7,724 nucleotides of DNA from an uncultured Oscillospiraceae bacterium (GTDB taxonomy: Bacteria > Bacillota > Clostridia > Oscillospirales > Acutalibacteraceae), in assembly GCA_900555545.1 (NCBI GenBank), contig USLQ01000040.1:1-7724 (forward strand), read 5' to 3'. The position numbers and the translations under genes are program-made. A model generated the notes under the pieces. It searched no databases. It saw only the letters and a list, made by a program, of their open reading frames with translations, and had not been told where the DNA came from. Positions 6,166-7,724 of this stretch are shown piece by piece; the stretch's first letter is position 1, and every line of letters begins with the position of its first letter.

Positions 6166-7724
6166 GCAAAAAGAGCAAATATACGTCTTCCCGCGTGGCG
6201 CTCTCGGAGCAGCAGCGGATCGAACCGGCTCCGGAGCCCCGTCTGGACCATCCCACGGATACGCGCGCGACTGTCCGCCGTCTGATGGGCATCCTGTTTG
6301 GCCATCCCGTTGCGATGATTGTGGTTTCTGTCTCCTGTGTGGCCTCCGCTATTCTCTCTGTCCTGGGGCCCATGTATCTGGGGAATATTATCGACGCCAT
6401 CCAGGCACAGGTGGAAGTGCGTCTGAGTGGGAGCACGATGGATTTCAGCCAAATCATTTGGATTTTGGGCACGGTTTTCCTGGTCTATACACTCAGTTCC
6501 ATTATGACATTTGTTCAAAACTATCTGATGGCCGGTACATCACAGGATATTGCACAGGAACTGCGCGGGCAAATTAACCGGAAGCTGTCGCGACTGCCGC
6601 TCAAGTTTTTTGATTCCAACAGCAAGGGGGATATTCTCAGCCGCCTGACCAATGATCTGGACAGCATCAGTGTGACGCTGCAAAATAATCTGGTCCAGTT
6701 GCTCACGGCTGTCTCCACCCTGATCGGCGTATTTGTTATGATGATGATCGTCAGCCCGCTGATGGGCATGATCACAGTGGCCACGATCCCATTGTGCGTT
6801 CTGGTGACATTTTTCATAGCCCGCCGGTCGGAGAGGTTATTCCGCAGGCAGTGGGCGGTACTCGGCGAGCTGAACGGCCATATTGAGGAGATGTACACTG
6901 GGCACAAGGTCATCAAGGCATTTGACCGCGAACACGCGGCGATTGAGGAATTTGACGAGATCAATAGTGAACTATTTCGCGTCAGCCGGACAGCACAGTT
7001 CCTGGCGGGTAACATCGGTCCGCTGATGAGTTTCATTAACAACCTGGGCTATTCAGTCATCTGTATCGTCGGCGGGATCATGTTCCTGCGCGGTTCCATG
7101 ACGATCGGTGTGATTACGAGTTTTATTGCCTATTCCAAAATGTTCACGCAGCCAATCTCCAACATCGGCAACCTGATGAACAATCTTCAGGCGTCGATTG
7201 CCGCGGCTGACCGTGTCTTCAATGTACTTGATGAAGAGGACGAGCCTGCGGATTCAACGGAGAACACCCTTGTCAAGAAGTCTGGAAACGGGCGAGTCTG
7301 CTTTGAGCATGTCCAGTTTGGTTATAAAAAAGACAGGGTTGTCATCCGGGATTTGAATCTGTCTGTCGAGCCGGGGAATCTGATTGCAATCGTGGGCCCA
7401 ACGGGGGCGGGGAAGACAACGCTTGTCAACCTGTTGATGCGCTTTTATGATGTTGATCGTGGACGGATTACCGTGGACGGTAAAGATATCCGGTCGGTCC
7501 CGCGCGAGAACCTGCGCGCAATGTTTGGTATGGTTTTACAGGATGCCTGGCTCTTTAAAGGGACGGTGCGCGAGAATATCGCCTATGGCCGGTCCGGTGC
7601 AACCGATGAGGAGATTTCCCGCGCCGTCCATATGGCACACGCGGACGATATTATCCGCCAGTTTCCGGAGGGATATGACACCATGATTGAGGAGGGCGGT
7701 GCCAACCTCTCTCAGGGGGAGCGG
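6162..7724 (+). CDS. ABC exporter half-transporter, partner subunit (3' end cut by window edge)
   Basis: The first 521 codons are visible and remain open to the edge; perhaps 80-100 residues are missing. The ATG overlaps the TGA of the preceding gene (ATGA), so the two subunits are probably made in step. It has a hydrophilic N-terminal extension of about 40 residues (MSKKSKYTSSRVALSEQQR...), which is common in the second subunit of such pairs, then the membrane domain (first helix about 49-73, second about 94-122) and the ATPase domain from about 378. Motifs: Walker A G412-P-T-G-A-G-K-T419, Q-loop Q460, signature L516-S-Q-G-E520 just before the edge. The signature departs from LSGGQ at two places. 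Walker B, catalytic Glu and switch His lie outside the window, so whether this subunit hydrolyses ATP cannot be seen here, but the pattern in its partner predicts that it does. Confidence 0.95.
   Translation, partial: MSKKSKYTSSRVALSEQQRIEPAPEPRLDHPTDTRATVRRLMGILFGHPVAMIVVSVSCVASAILSVLGPMYLGNIIDAIQAQVEVRLSGSTMDFSQIIWILGTVFLVYTLSSIMTFVQNYLMAGTSQDIAQELRGQINRKLSRLPLKFFDSNSKGDILSRLTNDLDSISVTLQNNLVQLLTAVSTLIGVFVMMMIVSPLMGMITVATIPLCVLVTFFIARRSERLFRRQWAVLGELNGHIEEMYTGHKVIKAFDREHAAIEEFDEINSELFRVSRTAQFLAGNIGPLMSFINNLGYSVICIVGGIMFLRGSMTIGVITSFIAYSKMFTQPISNIGNLMNNLQASIAAADRVFNVLDEEDEPADSTENTLVKKSGNGRVCFEHVQFGYKKDRVVIRDLNLSVEPGNLIAIVGPTGAGKTTLVNLLMRFYDVDRGRITVDGKDIRSVPRENLRAMFGMVLQDAWLFKGTVRENIAYGRSGATDEEISRAVHMAHADDIIRQFPEGYDTMIEEGGANLSQGER

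Noticed and set aside
5686..7042. Minus-strand open frames of 130-170 codons opposite the ABC genes
   Set aside because: They are shadows of two clear ABC exporter genes with complete motif order; no ribosome binding sites or domain patterns support them.
1..7724. Mobile element, CRISPR array, RNA gene or a novel defence system
   Set aside because: I saw no transposase or integrase motifs, no regularly spaced repeats, no tRNA-like folds, and every larger open region is explained by ordinary membrane and transport genes.

Overview
The window reads as chromosomal DNA from a Gram-positive, low-to-mid GC anaerobe-type Firmicute, most likely a member of the Clostridia. The evidence is strong GGAGG-type ribosome binding sites before every gene whose start is visible, SigA-like TTGNNN-17-TANNAT promoters, short intergenic regions, a HAAS/DUF1700 membrane gene coupled to a downstream membrane-anchored gene, and a paired heterodimeric ABC exporter. 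The genus cannot be fixed from this stretch.

Layout, left to right. (1) A minus-strand pair: a membrane-anchored protein that runs off the left edge (1-417), preceded by a DUF1700/HAAS-type membrane protein (414-989); they overlap by ATGA, so translation is probably coupled. (2) A short divergent intergenic region (990-1207) with one good promoter for each direction. (3) A plus-strand YccF-family membrane protein (1208-1567) with two repeated halves. (4) A convergent minus-strand P-type Ca2+ ATPase (1585-4269) with all catalytic motifs and both SERCA-type calcium sites. The gap between its stop and the yccF stop is only 17 bases, and a strong hairpin that should terminate yccF lies inside the last ATPase codons. 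(5) A 159-base divergent region with a good promoter for the ABC genes. (6) Two plus-strand ABC exporter half-transporters (4429-6165 and 6162 to the right edge), again overlapping by ATGA. Together they look like a heterodimer with one degenerate and one probably active ATP site.

Functionally the window is about the cell envelope: a calcium/cation efflux pump, a multidrug- or lipid-type heterodimeric exporter, and small membrane proteins of poorly known role. No mobile element, CRISPR array, phage gene, tRNA or rRNA is visible. I found no convincing undescribed system. The points most worth checking are the terminator inside the ATPase reading frame, the residue pattern of the degenerate ABC pair, and the repeats around the ABC promoter.
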